A model generated the notes under the pieces. The model saw nothing but the letters and a program-made list of their open reading frames with translations. It did no database searches and was not told where the DNA came from. Shown here in pieces: positions 16,908 to 26,512 of a DNA stretch of 64,000 nucleotides. Every line of letters starts with the position of its first letter. The first letter of the stretch is position 1. This DNA is from Rhodocista pekingensis (GTDB lineage: Bacteria; Pseudomonadota; Alphaproteobacteria; Azospirillales; Azospirillaceae): positions 310,001 to 374,000 of the forward strand of contig NZ_JBHTCM010000004.1 in assembly GCF_042665545.1 (NCBI RefSeq). Direction: 5' to 3'. A program made the position numbers and the translations under genes.

Positions 16908-17876
16908 TCACGCCTCGCTGACGGTCACTGACACGGGGAAATGGTCGGCATAGCCGTCCGGATTGTAGCTCTTCGGCTCCGACGGGCGGCCGAACTTCCG
17001 GCCGCCGCCCTTGGCGGTCCGCAGGGCCGGCAGCGCCTCGATCGCCAGCGTCTCTTCCCGCAGGGTCAGCGGCGCCCCGCGGCGCAGCAGCCCGCGGGAG
17101 ACCAGGATCTGGTCCAGCACGTTCGGCTCCCCGTCATAGACATAGCTGCCGGCCGATCCCAGGAAGCGCCACATCGGGTTGTAGAAGGACTGGCTCTGCG
17201 GATGCGTCGCCTTGCTGCGCGCCCGCGTCGCCAGCGCATAATCCTGGAGCGAGCGGTTGAACGGCTCGTCGTTGAAGTCGCCCATGGCCAGGATGGCGGC
17301 GTCGCGGCCCTTCTCCTCCAGGATGCGCTGGTGGAAGTAGCTCAGACTCTCCCCGGCCATGATGCGGTAGGGCTCGCTCTCATGCGCGCCGCCGCTGCGC
17401 GAGGGCCAGTGGTTGACCAGCACCACGATCGCGTTGCCGCCGGCCACCGTGGTCAGCGTCGCCTGGAGGATGTCGCGCGTGGCCGAGCGGCGGACGATGA
17501 AGCGGGAGAAGATCTCCTCCCGGTTCACCGTGAACAGGGTCCGGTCATAGAGCAGGGCGACGTCGATACCGCGCCCGTCCTGTCCCTCCGCATGAACGAT
17601 TCCGTAGTCGCGGCCGGGGCCGAGCGCCGCCGCCAGCCGGCCCAGCACATGGGCGTTCTCCACCTCCGCTACGCCCAGCACGTCGGGGCCGCGACCGCCG
17701 CCCAGGGCCGGGATGATCGCGGCGAGCTGCGCCAGCTTGCGCGACAGCACCGCCTCGTCCCAGCCCACCAGTTCGCGGGCGATGCGGGAGCGGATGCGCT
17801 CCTCCCGCCGGGGCGAATCGGCCACGTCGAACAGGTTCTCCACGTTCCAGAAGGCGAAGACATAGTCCCTGGGCAT
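16908..17876 (-). CDS. Endonuclease/exonuclease/phosphatase-family protein
   Basis: A 322-residue protein of the EEP fold. Motifs include FAFWNVENLFD at the N-terminus, VLGVAEVENAHVL with the metal-binding glutamate, VVLVNHWPSRSGG, LAMGDFNDEPFN with the catalytic Asp-Asn pair, and YADHFPVSVTV with the terminal histidine. The fold is shared by DNases, inositol phosphatases and related enzymes. No signal peptide is evident, so it is likely cytoplasmic. The ATG at 17876 was chosen because the upstream open frame lacks family similarity. The substrate is not readable. Confidence 0.85.
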   Translation of the reverse strand: MPRDYVFAFWNVENLFDVADSPRREERIRSRIARELVGWDEAVLSRKLAQLAAIIPALGGGRGPDVLGVAEVENAHVLGRLAAALGPGRDYGIVHAEGQDGRGIDVALLYDRTLFTVNREEIFSRFIVRRSATRDILQATLTTVAGGNAIVVLVNHWPSRSGGAHESEPYRIMAGESLSYFHQRILEEKGRDAAILAMGDFNDEPFNRSLQDYALATRARSKATHPQSQSFYNPMWRFLGSAGSYVYDGEPNVLDQILVSRGLLRRGAPLTLREETLAIEALPALRTAKGGGRKFGRPSEPKSYNPDGYADHFPVSVTVSEA

Positions 17877-17940
17877 GGAAAATCTCCAGCCGGTCACATC
17901 CTGCGCCAGTTTAACGCGAAACCCGGGCCGACGCCACGGA

Positions 17941-18396
17941 TCAGGGATCGGTCCGGTAGGGGGACCAGTCCGGGCCGTCGTCGGCGTGGCGCGGCAGGCT
18001 GTCGGCCGTGTCGAACCAGGGCAGGCGGCTGGAGGTCCAGATATGGTAGGCGGGCACCAGCGCCGTCGGATCGTCCAGGCTGCCCAGGGCGACGTCCAGT
18101 TCCGGTTCGCCCTCCGTGTAGGCGAAGAAGAGCTGCGTCCCGCAGGCGGGGCAGAACTGGCGCAGCGCCTTCGGGGAGGAGGCATGCGCCGCCGGTGCGC
18201 CCCGCGTCAGCCAGACCGCCGCCGTGGGGAAGGTGGCCCAGGCCATCACCGGCGCGCCGGAGGACCGGCGGCAGGTGCGGCAGTGACAGTAGGCGACGCC
18301 GGTCGGCGTGATCGCGCCCGCGATGCGGTAGCGAACGGCACCGCAGAGGCAGCCGCCCTCAAGATCGCCCGTGTCCGCGTCGCCCCTGTCCGCCAT
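17941..18396 (-). CDS. GFA-family zinc-binding protein
   Basis: A 151-residue protein with the glutathione-dependent formaldehyde-activating (GFA/CENP-V) fold. The zinc-binding cysteines appear as GGCLCGAVRY, AYCHCRTCRRSSGAP and FCPACGTQLFF, the normal spacing. The family includes many proteins of unknown role that only share the fold, so I do not claim a formaldehyde-related function. It is followed on the same strand by the EEP gene after a 64-nt gap. Confidence 0.88.
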   Translation of the reverse strand: MADRGDADTGDLEGGCLCGAVRYRIAGAITPTGVAYCHCRTCRRSSGAPVMAWATFPTAAVWLTRGAPAAHASSPKALRQFCPACGTQLFFAYTEGEPELDVALGSLDDPTALVPAYHIWTSSRLPWFDTADSLPRHADDGPDWSPYRTDP

Positions 18397-18454
18397 GGTC
18401 TCCGTCCCGTCGCCCGCTACCGCGAAATGCCTTGCCCGGAAACGCGCCGCCGGG

Positions 18455-19228
18455 TCAGTCGGCCAGTTCGAGCAGGACCGGCGTATGGTCCGACGCCTTC
18501 TCCTGCCCGCGGGGGCCGCGGTCGATGGTGCAGGCGGCCAGCCGGTCGGCCGCCTGCGGGGACAGCAGGAAATGGTCGATCCGCAGACCCAGGTCGCGCG
18601 GCCAGGCGCCCGCCTGGTAGTCCCAGAAGCTGTAGGCGTGGCGGGCAGCGGGATGCAGGGCGCGGAACGCCTCCGTCAGGCCCAGATTCAGGATCTCGCG
18701 GAACTTCTCCCGCGTCTGTCGGCGGAACAGGGCGTCCTCGCTCCAGCCCTCGGGATCGTAGACGTCCTCCGGTGCGGGGATGACGTTGTAGTCCCCGCCC
18801 AGGACGAAGGGGACCTCCCGCGCCAGAAGCCCCTGCGCGTGCGCCTTCAGCCGCTCCATCCAGCGCAGCTTGTAGGGATACTTCTCCGAGCCCACCGGGT
18901 TGCCGTTCGGCAGGTACAGGCTGGCGATCCGCAGGCCGCCGACCGTGCCCTCGACATAGCGGGCCTGCGGGTCCTCGGGCTCGCCGGGCAGGCGCTCGAT
19001 CAGGTCTTCCACCGGCAGCCGGGAGAGGATCGCCACGCCGTTGTAGCTCTTCTGCCCGACGGCGTGGACACGGTAGCCGAGCTGCTCGAACTCAAGCGCC
19101 GGGAAGGATGCCGTCTCGCACTTGATCTCCTGCAACAGCACCACGTCGGGGGCGGCGGCCGTCAGCCAGGAAAGCACGTTGGGCAGGCGGGCCTTGACGG
19201 AATTGACGTTCCAGGTGGCGATCTTCAC
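18455..19228 (-). CDS. xthA: Exodeoxyribonuclease III
   Basis: A 257-residue ExoIII/AP endonuclease, of normal length for XthA. It shows MKIATWNVNSVKARLPNV, the metal site LLQEIKCE, SYNGVAILSR, the active-site tyrosine region IASLYLPNGNPVGSEKYPYK, VLGGDYNVIP with the catalytic Asp-Asn pair, LRIDHFLLS and the terminal ASDHTPV histidine. It incises at abasic sites and removes 3' blocking groups in base-excision repair. It lies 40 nt downstream of erpA on the same strand, so the two may be cotranscribed. Confidence 0.95.
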   Translation of the reverse strand: MKIATWNVNSVKARLPNVLSWLTAAAPDVVLLQEIKCETASFPALEFEQLGYRVHAVGQKSYNGVAILSRLPVEDLIERLPGEPEDPQARYVEGTVGGLRIASLYLPNGNPVGSEKYPYKLRWMERLKAHAQGLLAREVPFVLGGDYNVIPAPEDVYDPEGWSEDALFRRQTREKFREILNLGLTEAFRALHPAARHAYSFWDYQAGAWPRDLGLRIDHFLLSPQAADRLAACTIDRGPRGQEKASDHTPVLLELAD

Positions 19229-19268
19229 GGCGCTTCCTTGACGGCGCGGGCAGGGGAACGGAGGCGGA

Positions 19269-19655
19269 TCAGAGCGAGAAGGAGGAGCCGCAGCCGCAGG
19301 AGGAGGAGGCGTTCGGGTTGTTGATCCGGAAGGCCGAGCCCATCAGATCCTCGACATAATCGACCTCCGCCCCGGCCAGCAGATCGAGCGAGACCTCGTC
19401 CACCACGAGGCGGGAACCGTCCCGCTCGTAGACATGGTCGTCGTCGTTCGTGCGGTCGTCGAAGGAGAAGCCGTACTGGAAGCCCGAACAGCCGCCGCCC
19501 GACACCGACAGGCGCAGCATCAGGGCGGGGTTGCCCTCCTGCTGCGCCAGATGCGCGATCCGCCGTGCCGCACTGGCCGTCAGCAGAACGCGCCGCCCGG
19601 ACGGGGCGGCGGCGGGGGGAGGGGATGCGGGTCCGTGGGTCGCCAGGGTTGCCAT
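19269..19655 (-). CDS. erpA: Iron-sulfur cluster insertion protein ErpA
   Basis: A 128-residue A-type carrier. A 20-residue proline/alanine-rich extension precedes the fold. The three cluster-binding cysteines are in SVSGGGCSGFQYGF and NASSSCGCGSSF, the ErpA/IscA arrangement. The protein delivers Fe-S clusters to apoproteins. The dGTPase gene starts 141 bp away on the opposite strand, a pairing common in Alphaproteobacteria. Confidence 0.92.
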   Translation of the reverse strand: MATLATHGPASPPPAAAPSGRRVLLTASAARRIAHLAQQEGNPALMLRLSVSGGGCSGFQYGFSFDDRTNDDDHVYERDGSRLVVDEVSLDLLAGAEVDYVEDLMGSAFRINNPNASSSCGCGSSFSL

Positions 19656-19796
19656 GAGCCGGTTCCGTCTCGTCGCTACTGGACAAACTGTCGCTGACTA
19701 TGTAAGCGCCGAATTGCGTTCCGTCAAAGCGCGGCCGGCGGATCTGGTCCGTACCCCGGTCACGGGCGAGAACCCGGCACTCCCGAGGAGGCAGCC

Positions 19797-21119
19797 ATGA
19801 TGCGCTGGAAGAGCCTGCTGTCGCGCAAGCGGCTCGCCAAGCCTGTCCGCGATCCGGAACTGCCTTACCGCAGCGCCTTCGAGATCGACATAGACCGCAT
19901 CACCTTTTCCACCAGCTTCCGCCGGCTGTCGGACAAGCAGCAGGTCCACGGCATCGGCGGCTCCGACTATGTCCGCTCCCGCCTGACGCACTCCATGGAG
20001 GCGGCGCGGGTCGGCCGCTCTCTCGGCACCTGGGCGGGGCGGGAGATCGTGGAGCGCTACGGCGGGGAGGAGGTCGGGGCGACCCCCTTCGACATCGGCC
20101 ACGTCGTGGCCGCGGCCGCGCTGGCCCACGATCTGGGCACGCCCTGCTTCGCCCACACGGGTGAGGACATCGTCTCCGACTGGTTCCGGGGCAGTGCCGT
20201 GGGCCGCGAGATCCTGTCCGGCCTGCCGGAACAGCAGCGCAACGAGCTGCGCCATTTCGAGGGCAACGCCCAGGGCTTCCGGGTGCTGACCCGGCTCCAG
20301 GGCTGGCGGGCCACGGGCGGCCTGCAGCTCACGGCCGCCACGCTGGCGGCCTACAGCAAGTATCCCTGGAGCGCGCCCGGCGACGACGGGCTGCCGCGGC
20401 CGCATCCGCGCAAGTACGGCTTCTTCGGCAGCGAGCGCGCGCTGTTCAGCGAGATGGCGGAGGAGGTCGGGCTGATCCCCACCGGCGACGACACCTGGTG
20501 CCGCCACCCGCTCGCCTATCTGGTGGAGGCGGCCGACGATGCCTGCTACCGCGTCGTCGATATCGAGGACGCGGTGAAGATGCGGATGCTGAGCTTCGCC
20601 GATGCCGAATCCCTGCTGGCGCCGCTGGTCGTGGTGGACCGGCAGGAATATGACGAGATCGACGACGAGGACCGCCGGCTGATCTACCTGCGCGCCCGCG
20701 CCATCGACCGGCTGGTCCACGACGCGGCGGAGATGTTCCTGGAGCGCCTGCCGGAGCTGATGCAGGGCAGGCCGTGCCCGGCGCTCCTGCACATGACGGA
20801 GCGGGCGACCGCGCTGAAGGCCATCGAGCAGATCAGCTATACCCGCATCTATCGCGGCCAGCAGCGCTGCGAGACAGATATCGTCGCCGCGCGCACCATC
20901 ACGACGCTGCTGGACGCCTTCGGCGAGGCCCTGCTGGCGCGGGAGGAGGCCGGACCCGGGGCGGACCTGCCGCGGCGCTTCGCATCGCTGCTGGAGACGA
21001 TGCCGACGATCCGGCAGATGCCCTATGACCGCCCGTCCTGGGTGCGCGGGCTGGTGGACTACATCGCCGGCATGACGGACCGCTTCGCCCTGCGTCAGGC
21101 GCAGCTCATCGCCGGATGA
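19797..21119 (+). CDS. dgt: Deoxyguanosinetriphosphate triphosphohydrolase-like protein
   Basis: A 440-residue HD-domain dNTPase. The metal ligands are in SRLTHSMEAARVGRSL and AALAHDLGTPCFAHTGED, and family hallmarks include RRLSDKQQVHG and FEGNAQGFRVLTRL. It should cleave dNTPs to deoxynucleosides and tripolyphosphate, so controlling nucleotide pools. Two adjacent ATG codons are at 19797 and 19800; CGAGGAG lies upstream. It is divergent from erpA and is followed by argS. Confidence 0.92.
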   Translation: MMRWKSLLSRKRLAKPVRDPELPYRSAFEIDIDRITFSTSFRRLSDKQQVHGIGGSDYVRSRLTHSMEAARVGRSLGTWAGREIVERYGGEEVGATPFDIGHVVAAAALAHDLGTPCFAHTGEDIVSDWFRGSAVGREILSGLPEQQRNELRHFEGNAQGFRVLTRLQGWRATGGLQLTAATLAAYSKYPWSAPGDDGLPRPHPRKYGFFGSERALFSEMAEEVGLIPTGDDTWCRHPLAYLVEAADDACYRVVDIEDAVKMRMLSFADAESLLAPLVVVDRQEYDEIDDEDRRLIYLRARAIDRLVHDAAEMFLERLPELMQGRPCPALLHMTERATALKAIEQISYTRIYRGQQRCETDIVAARTITTLLDAFGEALLAREEAGPGADLPRRFASLLETMPTIRQMPYDRPSWVRGLVDYIAGMTDRFALRQAQLIAG

Positions 21120-21253
21120 GGGCGGGCCGGGCCGGGGCGGTCACCGCAAGGCCCCTGTGCGCGTGCGAAGGGATGCGCTAGGGTGCGCAGCATGAAAGGT
21201 GGGTGGCGGCACGCCGGCGCCTACGGAACCCAGTTCTGCGTCCGATCGGAAAA

Positions 21254-23008
21254 ATGAACGTATTCAAAGATTTCGAGGCCAAGATCAAGGCCGCGCTTGA
21301 AGAGCTGATGGCGGACGGGTCGCTGCCGCAGGGTCTGGACCTTTCCCGCGTGACGGTGGAGCCGCCGCGCGATCCGAGCCATGGCGATGTCTCCACCAAC
21401 GCCGCCATGGTGCTGGCGAAGCCGGCCGGCAAGCCGCCGCGGTCCATCGCGGAGGCGCTGGTGGCGCGGCTGCGCGGCGTGGCCGACGTGACGGCGGCGG
21501 AGGTCGCGGGTCCGGGCTTCGTCAATCTGCGCATGGCGCCGGACTACTGGTGCCGCCGGCTGAGCGACGTGCTGGTCGCCGGGGTCACCTACGGCGCCAG
21601 CACGCTGGGCAACGGCAGCCGGGTCAATGTCGAATACGTTTCCGCCAACCCGACCGGGCCGCTGCACGCCGCCCATGCCCGCGGCGCCGTCGTCGGCGAT
21701 GCGCTGGCGGCGCTGCTGGAGAAGGCGGGCTTCGAGGTCACGCGCGAGTACTACATCAACGACGCCGGCGCGCAGGTCGAGGTGCTGGGCCGCTCCACCT
21801 ACCTGCGCTACCGCGAGGCGGTGACGGGGGAGGAGGCGAGCATTCCCGCCGGCCTCTATCCGGGCGAGTACCTGAAGGAGGTCGGACAGGCCATCGCCCA
21901 GCGCGACGGCGACCGCTGGCTCACGGCGCCAGAGGCGGAATGGCTGCCGGTGATGCGCGACTACGCCGTCGGGATGATCATGGGCTGGATCAAGGAGGAT
22001 CTCGCCTCCATGAACATCCACCATGATGTCTTCACCTCCGAGCGGGCGCTGGTGCAGAGCGGGGCGGTGGACGCCGCGCTCCAGACCCTGCGCGACCAGG
22101 ACCTGATCTATGTCGGCGTGCTGGAGCCGCCCAAGGGCAAGAAGCCGGACGACTGGGAACCGCGCCCGCAGACCCTGTTCAAGGCCACACAGTTCGGCGA
22201 CGACGTGGACCGGCCCTTGCAGAAGTCGGACGGGAGCTGGACCTACTTCGCCAACGACATCGCCTACCATTACGACAAGGTGCGCCGCGGCACCCCCACC
22301 CTGATCGACGTCTGGGGCGCGGACCATGGCGGCTACGTCAAGCGGATGGAGGCGGCGGTGAAGGCCGTCACCGGCGGCGCCGGCATGCTGGACGTGAAGA
22401 TCTGCCAGCTCGTCCATCTGCTGGAGAACGGCCAGCCGGTGAAGATGTCCAAGCGCGCCGGCACCTTCGTCACCCTGCGCGACGTGATGGAGGCGGTGGG
22501 CCGCGACGTGGTCCGCTTCATCATGCTGACCCGGCGCAACGACCAGACGCTGGAGTTCGACTACGCCAAGGTCACGGAGCAGTCGAAGGACAACCCGGTC
22601 TTCTACGTGCAGTACGCCCATGCCCGCTGCCGCTCCGTCCTGCGGCACGCGGAGGAGGCGCATCCGGACTGGGACATCTCCGGCCCGGCGCTGGCCGGGG
22701 TGAACCTCTCTCGGCTCTCCTCGCCCGAGGAGATCGAGCTGATCCGCCAGATGCTGTCCTGGCCGCGTCAGATCGAGGCCGCAGCGGAGGCGCACGAACC
22801 GCACCGCGTCGCGTTCTACCTGTACGACCTCGCCTCCGCCTTCCATGCCCTCTGGAACAAGGGCAAGGACGACGCCACCCTGCGCTTCCTGATCGAGTCC
22901 GATCCCGACCTGACCAAGGCGCGGCTGGCGCTGGTGAAGGCGGTGTCCATCGTGATCGCCTCCGGCCTCCAGGTCATGGGGGTGGTGCCGGTCGAGGAAA
23001 TGCGCTGA
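21254..23008 (+). CDS. argS: Arginyl-tRNA synthetase
   Basis: A 584-residue class I synthetase. The HIGH-like motif is PLHAAHARGAVVGD, preceded by the ANPTGP signature, and the KMSKS-like motif is VKMSKRAGTFV. The C-terminal anticodon-binding helical domain ends with VMGVVPVEEMR. The ATG at 21254 (MNVFKDFEAKIK) is the family start; an upstream in-frame codon at 21203 would add an unrelated 17-residue tail. It is the first gene of a long co-directional housekeeping string. Confidence 0.95.
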   Translation: MNVFKDFEAKIKAALEELMADGSLPQGLDLSRVTVEPPRDPSHGDVSTNAAMVLAKPAGKPPRSIAEALVARLRGVADVTAAEVAGPGFVNLRMAPDYWCRRLSDVLVAGVTYGASTLGNGSRVNVEYVSANPTGPLHAAHARGAVVGDALAALLEKAGFEVTREYYINDAGAQVEVLGRSTYLRYREAVTGEEASIPAGLYPGEYLKEVGQAIAQRDGDRWLTAPEAEWLPVMRDYAVGMIMGWIKEDLASMNIHHDVFTSERALVQSGAVDAALQTLRDQDLIYVGVLEPPKGKKPDDWEPRPQTLFKATQFGDDVDRPLQKSDGSWTYFANDIAYHYDKVRRGTPTLIDVWGADHGGYVKRMEAAVKAVTGGAGMLDVKICQLVHLLENGQPVKMSKRAGTFVTLRDVMEAVGRDVVRFIMLTRRNDQTLEFDYAKVTEQSKDNPVFYVQYAHARCRSVLRHAEEAHPDWDISGPALAGVNLSRLSSPEEIELIRQMLSWPRQIEAAAEAHEPHRVAFYLYDLASAFHALWNKGKDDATLRFLIESDPDLTKARLALVKAVSIVIASGLQVMGVVPVEEMR

Positions 23009-23020
23009 GGACCCCGAGCC

Positions 23021-23962
23021 ATGTCCATGCATGACGACGACCAGTATCCGCGCGACCAGTATCCGCGGGACGACTACCGGGCGGACCAGGGCTATTACCG
23101 GCGCGACAGCGCCGACGGCTACGGTTACGGCTACGAGGCGGAGACGCCGCCGCGGCGCCGGCTGACCAGCATCCTGGTCGTCGCGCTCGGCGTCGGCGCC
23201 TTCGGCGGCATCATCTGGTACGCCTACAGCCAGGGCATGCGTGCCGGCAGCGAAAGCGTCGCCCCCGTGCTGCGGGCCGACGCGGGTCCGACCAAGGTGC
23301 GCCCGGAACAGCCCGGCGGCATGCAGGTCCCGCATCAGGACAAGCTCGTCTACGATCGGCTGAACCCCGCCGCCGCACCGGAACCGGGCGTCGAGCGGCT
23401 GCTGCCGCCGCCCGAGGCCCCGCTGGACCGGCCGCGTCCGCCCGAGCCGGACTCCGACCCCGCCGCCCTGGCGGAGGGGGAGCCCGGGCTGGGCGAGCCG
23501 CCGGCCTCGGCCGCCCTGACGGAGGAACCGGAGGAGGCGCCGGTGGAGGAACCCGCTCCCGCGCCGGCCCCGCCGCCCCCTGCGGCCCGCCAGCCGGTCG
23601 CTCCGCCGACCGTGGCCGCCGCCGCCCCGCCGGTCGTCGTGCCCCCCGCCGCCGCCCCGCCCAAGGCGACGCCGGCTCCGGCGGCCGTGGCGCCTGCCGC
23701 ACCGCCCGCTCCGGTCACGGGCGGCGTGCGGGTGCAGATCGCCGCTGTGGACAGCGAGGCCAAGGCGCAGTCGGAATGGAGCCGCTTGCAGAAGCGCTAT
23801 GCGGCCCAGCTCGGCGGGCTCGGCGTGCGCTATGTGCGGGCCGATCTCGGCGCCAAGGGCACCTACTACCGCATCCAGGCCGGTCCCGTTGAGGACAGCC
23901 GGGCCCGCGAGATCTGTACCCAGCTCAAGGCCCAGAATGTCGGCTGCATCATCGTCAAATGA
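23021..23962 (+). CDS. SPOR-domain membrane protein
   Basis: A 313-residue bitopic inner-membrane protein. A tyrosine- and aspartate-rich cytoplasmic head is followed by one transmembrane helix (about residues 49-68, LTSILVVALGVGAFGGIIW). A long Pro/Ala/Glu-rich periplasmic linker leads to a C-terminal SPOR domain starting GGVRVQIAAVDSEAKAQ and ending CTQLKAQNVGCIIVK. SPOR domains bind denuded peptidoglycan, often at the division site. The next gene (nagZ) starts inside this one, which suggests translational coupling of two peptidoglycan-related proteins. Confidence 0.9.
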   Translation: MSMHDDDQYPRDQYPRDDYRADQGYYRRDSADGYGYGYEAETPPRRRLTSILVVALGVGAFGGIIWYAYSQGMRAGSESVAPVLRADAGPTKVRPEQPGGMQVPHQDKLVYDRLNPAAAPEPGVERLLPPPEAPLDRPRPPEPDSDPAALAEGEPGLGEPPASAALTEEPEEAPVEEPAPAPAPPPPAARQPVAPPTVAAAAPPVVVPPAAAPPKATPAPAAVAPAAPPAPVTGGVRVQIAAVDSEAKAQSEWSRLQKRYAAQLGGLGVRYVRADLGAKGTYYRIQAGPVEDSRAREICTQLKAQNVGCIIVK

Positions 23963-24986
23963 GCCTCCGCGGCAGCCGCTGGCGGTCGCCTTCGGCTGCG
24001 CCGGTCCCGACCTGACGGCGCAGGAGCGGGCCTTCTTCCGCGAGGCCGATCCCTTCGGCTTCATCCTGTTCCGGCGCAATGCGGAGACGCCGGAGCAGGT
24101 CCGCCGCCTGACCGGCGACCTGCGGGATGCCGTCGGCCGCGACGCCCCGGTGCTGATCGACCAGGAGGGCGGCCGCGTGGCCCGGCTGCGCCCGCCGCAC
24201 TGGCCGGAATTCCCCGCCGCCCGGCGCCTCGGCGACCTCGCCGAGCGCGACCCGGAGGCCGGGACGCGGGCGGCCTGGCTGGACGGTCGCCTGCTGGCGC
24301 ACCTGCTGGCGGATGTCGGTATCGACGTGGACTGTGCGCCCGTGGCCGACCTGCCGGTGCCGGGCGCGCATGACGTGATCGGCGACCGCGCCTTCGGCGC
24401 TGATCCGGGGCTGGTCGCCCGGCTGGCCCGGGCGCAGGCGGAAGGGCTGCTGGCCGGCGGTGTCCTGCCCGTGGTGAAGCACCTGCCGGGCCACGGCCGC
24501 GCCTGTGCCGACAGCCACAAGGAGCTGCCGGTGGTGACGGCGGAGCGGGCGGTGCTGGAGGCGACGGATTTCGCCCCCTTCCGGGCGCTTGCCGATCTGC
24601 CCTGCGGCATGGCGGCCCATGTCGTCTACACCGCCCTCGATCCCGACCGGCCGGCCAGCACCTCGGCCGCGGTGATCGGGACCGTCATCCGCGGCTGGAT
24701 CGGCTTCCAGGGACTGCTGTTCAGCGACGACCTGTCCATGCAGGCGCTCCGCGGCGGTCCTGGCGAGCGGGCCCGGGCCGTGCTCGCCGGCGGCTGCGAC
24801 GTCGCCCTGCACTGCAACGGCATCCTGGCGGAGATGCTCGAAATCGCGGCCGCGGCCCCCCATCTGAGTGAAACCGGTGCCGCGCGCTGGGCCCGCGCGG
24901 CGGCCCTGCGCGATGCGGTCGAACCGGCCGATGCCGGCGCCCTGCGCCGGGAGTTGGACGCCCTGCTGGCCGCGCGGATCGCCTGA
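23937..24986 (+). CDS. nagZ: Beta-N-acetylhexosaminidase NagZ
   Basis: A 349-residue family 3 glycoside hydrolase. Key parts are IDQEGGRVARLRPPHW, KHLPGHGRACADSHKELP, containing the catalytic-loop His/Asp dyad region, and LLFSDDLSMQALRG with the nucleophile aspartate. NagZ removes N-acetylglucosamine from anhydromuropeptides during peptidoglycan recycling in the cytoplasm. The ATG at 23937 is the best in-frame start and overlaps the SPOR gene by 26 nt; the later ATG at 23959 is out of frame. It is 3 nt from the M50 protease gene. Confidence 0.93.
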   Translation: MSAASSSNEPPRQPLAVAFGCAGPDLTAQERAFFREADPFGFILFRRNAETPEQVRRLTGDLRDAVGRDAPVLIDQEGGRVARLRPPHWPEFPAARRLGDLAERDPEAGTRAAWLDGRLLAHLLADVGIDVDCAPVADLPVPGAHDVIGDRAFGADPGLVARLARAQAEGLLAGGVLPVVKHLPGHGRACADSHKELPVVTAERAVLEATDFAPFRALADLPCGMAAHVVYTALDPDRPASTSAAVIGTVIRGWIGFQGLLFSDDLSMQALRGGPGERARAVLAGGCDVALHCNGILAEMLEIAAAAPHLSETGAARWARAAALRDAVEPADAGALRRELDALLAARIA

Positions 24987-24989
24987 GAC

Positions 24990-25676
24990 ATGCCCGATAT
25001 CGGTTCCGTTCTTTTCCAGATCTCCATCATCGCCCTGCCGGTCGTCATCGCCATCACCTTCCACGAGGCGGCGCACGGCTGGGTCGCCAGACGGCTGGGC
25101 GACGACACCGCCTATCTCCAGGGGCGGGTGACGTTCAATCCGCTGAAGCACATCGACCCGGTCGGCACGGTGCTGTTGCCGGGACTGATGTTCCTGACCA
25201 CCGGATTCCTGTTCGGCTGGGCGAAGCCGGTCCCGGTCGATTTCCGGAACCTGCGCGACCCCAGGCGCGACATGGTCTGGGTCGCCTTGGCCGGACCGGG
25301 GGTGAACATCGCGCTCGCGCTCGTCTCCGCGCTGCTGCTGCATGTCGTGCCGCTGCTGCCGCCCTATGTCGGGGAGTGGCTCGGCAACAACCTCCAGGTC
25401 TCCATCCTGATCAACGTGATCCTGGCCGTCTTCAACATGCTGCCGCTGCCGCCGCTGGACGGCGGCCGGGTGGCGGTGGGGCTGCTGCCGGACGTGCTGG
25501 CGTTTCCGCTGGCCCGGCTGGAGCGCTACGGCATCCTGATCCTGCTGCTGGCGCTGATCCTGGTGCCCTTCGCCTCGCGCGAGTTCGGGTATCCGGTGGA
25601 TCCGCTGCGCTGGATCATCGGCCCGCCGGTGGACTACATTATCGACCTGATCGCCCGGGTGACCGGGCTCTCCTGA
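24990..25676 (+). CDS. Site-2 protease family (M50) membrane metalloprotease
   Basis: A 228-residue polytopic protein with about six hydrophobic segments. The zinc site HExxH appears as ITFHEAAHGW in the first helix region, and the third ligand is in NMLPLPPLDGGRV, as in S2P-type proteases. It should cut substrates within the inner membrane; the substrate is not known. It sits between nagZ and scpA, an arrangement seen in many Alphaproteobacteria. Confidence 0.92.
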   Translation: MPDIGSVLFQISIIALPVVIAITFHEAAHGWVARRLGDDTAYLQGRVTFNPLKHIDPVGTVLLPGLMFLTTGFLFGWAKPVPVDFRNLRDPRRDMVWVALAGPGVNIALALVSALLLHVVPLLPPYVGEWLGNNLQVSILINVILAVFNMLPLPPLDGGRVAVGLLPDVLAFPLARLERYGILILLLALILVPFASREFGYPVDPLRWIIGPPVDYIIDLIARVTGLS

Positions 25677-25683
25677 GGTCCCG

Positions 25684-26475
25684 ATGGCCCGCGCCCCCGC
25701 GCCCGACACGTTCGAAACCGCGGAACGTCCGCCGGTCGATCCGGCCGAGCAGTTCCTGCTGGACATCGACGGGTTCGAGGGGCCGATCGACCTGCTGCTG
25801 ACGCTGGCGCGCGACCAGAAGGTCGATCTCACCCGCGTCTCCATCCTGCAACTGGCCGAACAGTATCTGGCCTTCGTGGCGGAGGCCCGGCGCCTGCGGC
25901 TGGAACTGGCGGCGGACTATCTGGTGATGGCGGCGTGGCTGGCCTACCTGAAGTCGCGCCTGCTGCTGCCCGAGCCGGAGGAGGAGGAGCCGAGCGGGGA
26001 GGAGCTGGCGGCCGCCCTGGCCTTCCAGCTCCAGCGGCTGGAGGCGATGCAGGGTGCGGCCGCCCGGCTGCTGGCACGGCCGCAGCTCGGCCGCGACCGC
26101 TTCGCCCGCGGCGCGCCCGAGGCGTTGCCCGTGCTGGAGAAGCGGGTGGTGGACGTCACGCTGTACGACCTGCTGAAGGCCTATGGCGAGCACAAGCAGC
26201 GCCAGAGCCGCAGCGACCCGCTGCACATCCGGCCGACCGAGCTGTACTCCATTGAGGAGGCGCTGGAGCGGATGACGGAGATGCTGGGGCGCCTGCCGGA
26301 CTGGACCCGCCTCGGCAGCTTCCTGCCCGCCGGCTGGCGCGGCAATCCGCTGAAGGCGCGCTCGGCGCTGGCCAGCACCTTCGTCGCCACGCTGGAGCTG
26401 GCGAAGGCCGGGCAGGTGGAGCTGCGCCAGGACCGCCCCTTCGACCCGATCTATCTCCGCCGGCCGACGGCCTGA
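25684..26475 (+). CDS. scpA: Segregation and condensation protein A
   Basis: A 263-residue ScpA kleisin. The N-terminal SMC-binding helices follow LLDIDGFEGPIDLLL, and then comes RLELAADYLVMAAWLAYLKS, the ScpA signature, with a C-terminal winged-helix region ending DRPFDPIYLRRP. With ScpB and SMC it forms the bacterial condensin. It begins 7 nt after the M50 gene and precedes scpB. Confidence 0.95.
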   Translation: MARAPAPDTFETAERPPVDPAEQFLLDIDGFEGPIDLLLTLARDQKVDLTRVSILQLAEQYLAFVAEARRLRLELAADYLVMAAWLAYLKSRLLLPEPEEEEPSGEELAAALAFQLQRLEAMQGAAARLLARPQLGRDRFARGAPEALPVLEKRVVDVTLYDLLKAYGEHKQRQSRSDPLHIRPTELYSIEEALERMTEMLGRLPDWTRLGSFLPAGWRGNPLKARSALASTFVATLELAKAGQVELRQDRPFDPIYLRRPTA

Positions 26476-26512
26476 CCCGCCCCCGCGGGTCCCCGGCGCC
26501 CCCAGTCACAGC

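Noticed and set aside
21221..24610. A 1129-codon open frame on the minus strand
   Set aside because: It lies antisense to argS, the SPOR gene and nagZ, which have clear family motifs. Long antisense frames are common at this GC content, and its translation is low-complexity His/Gln/Arg-rich.
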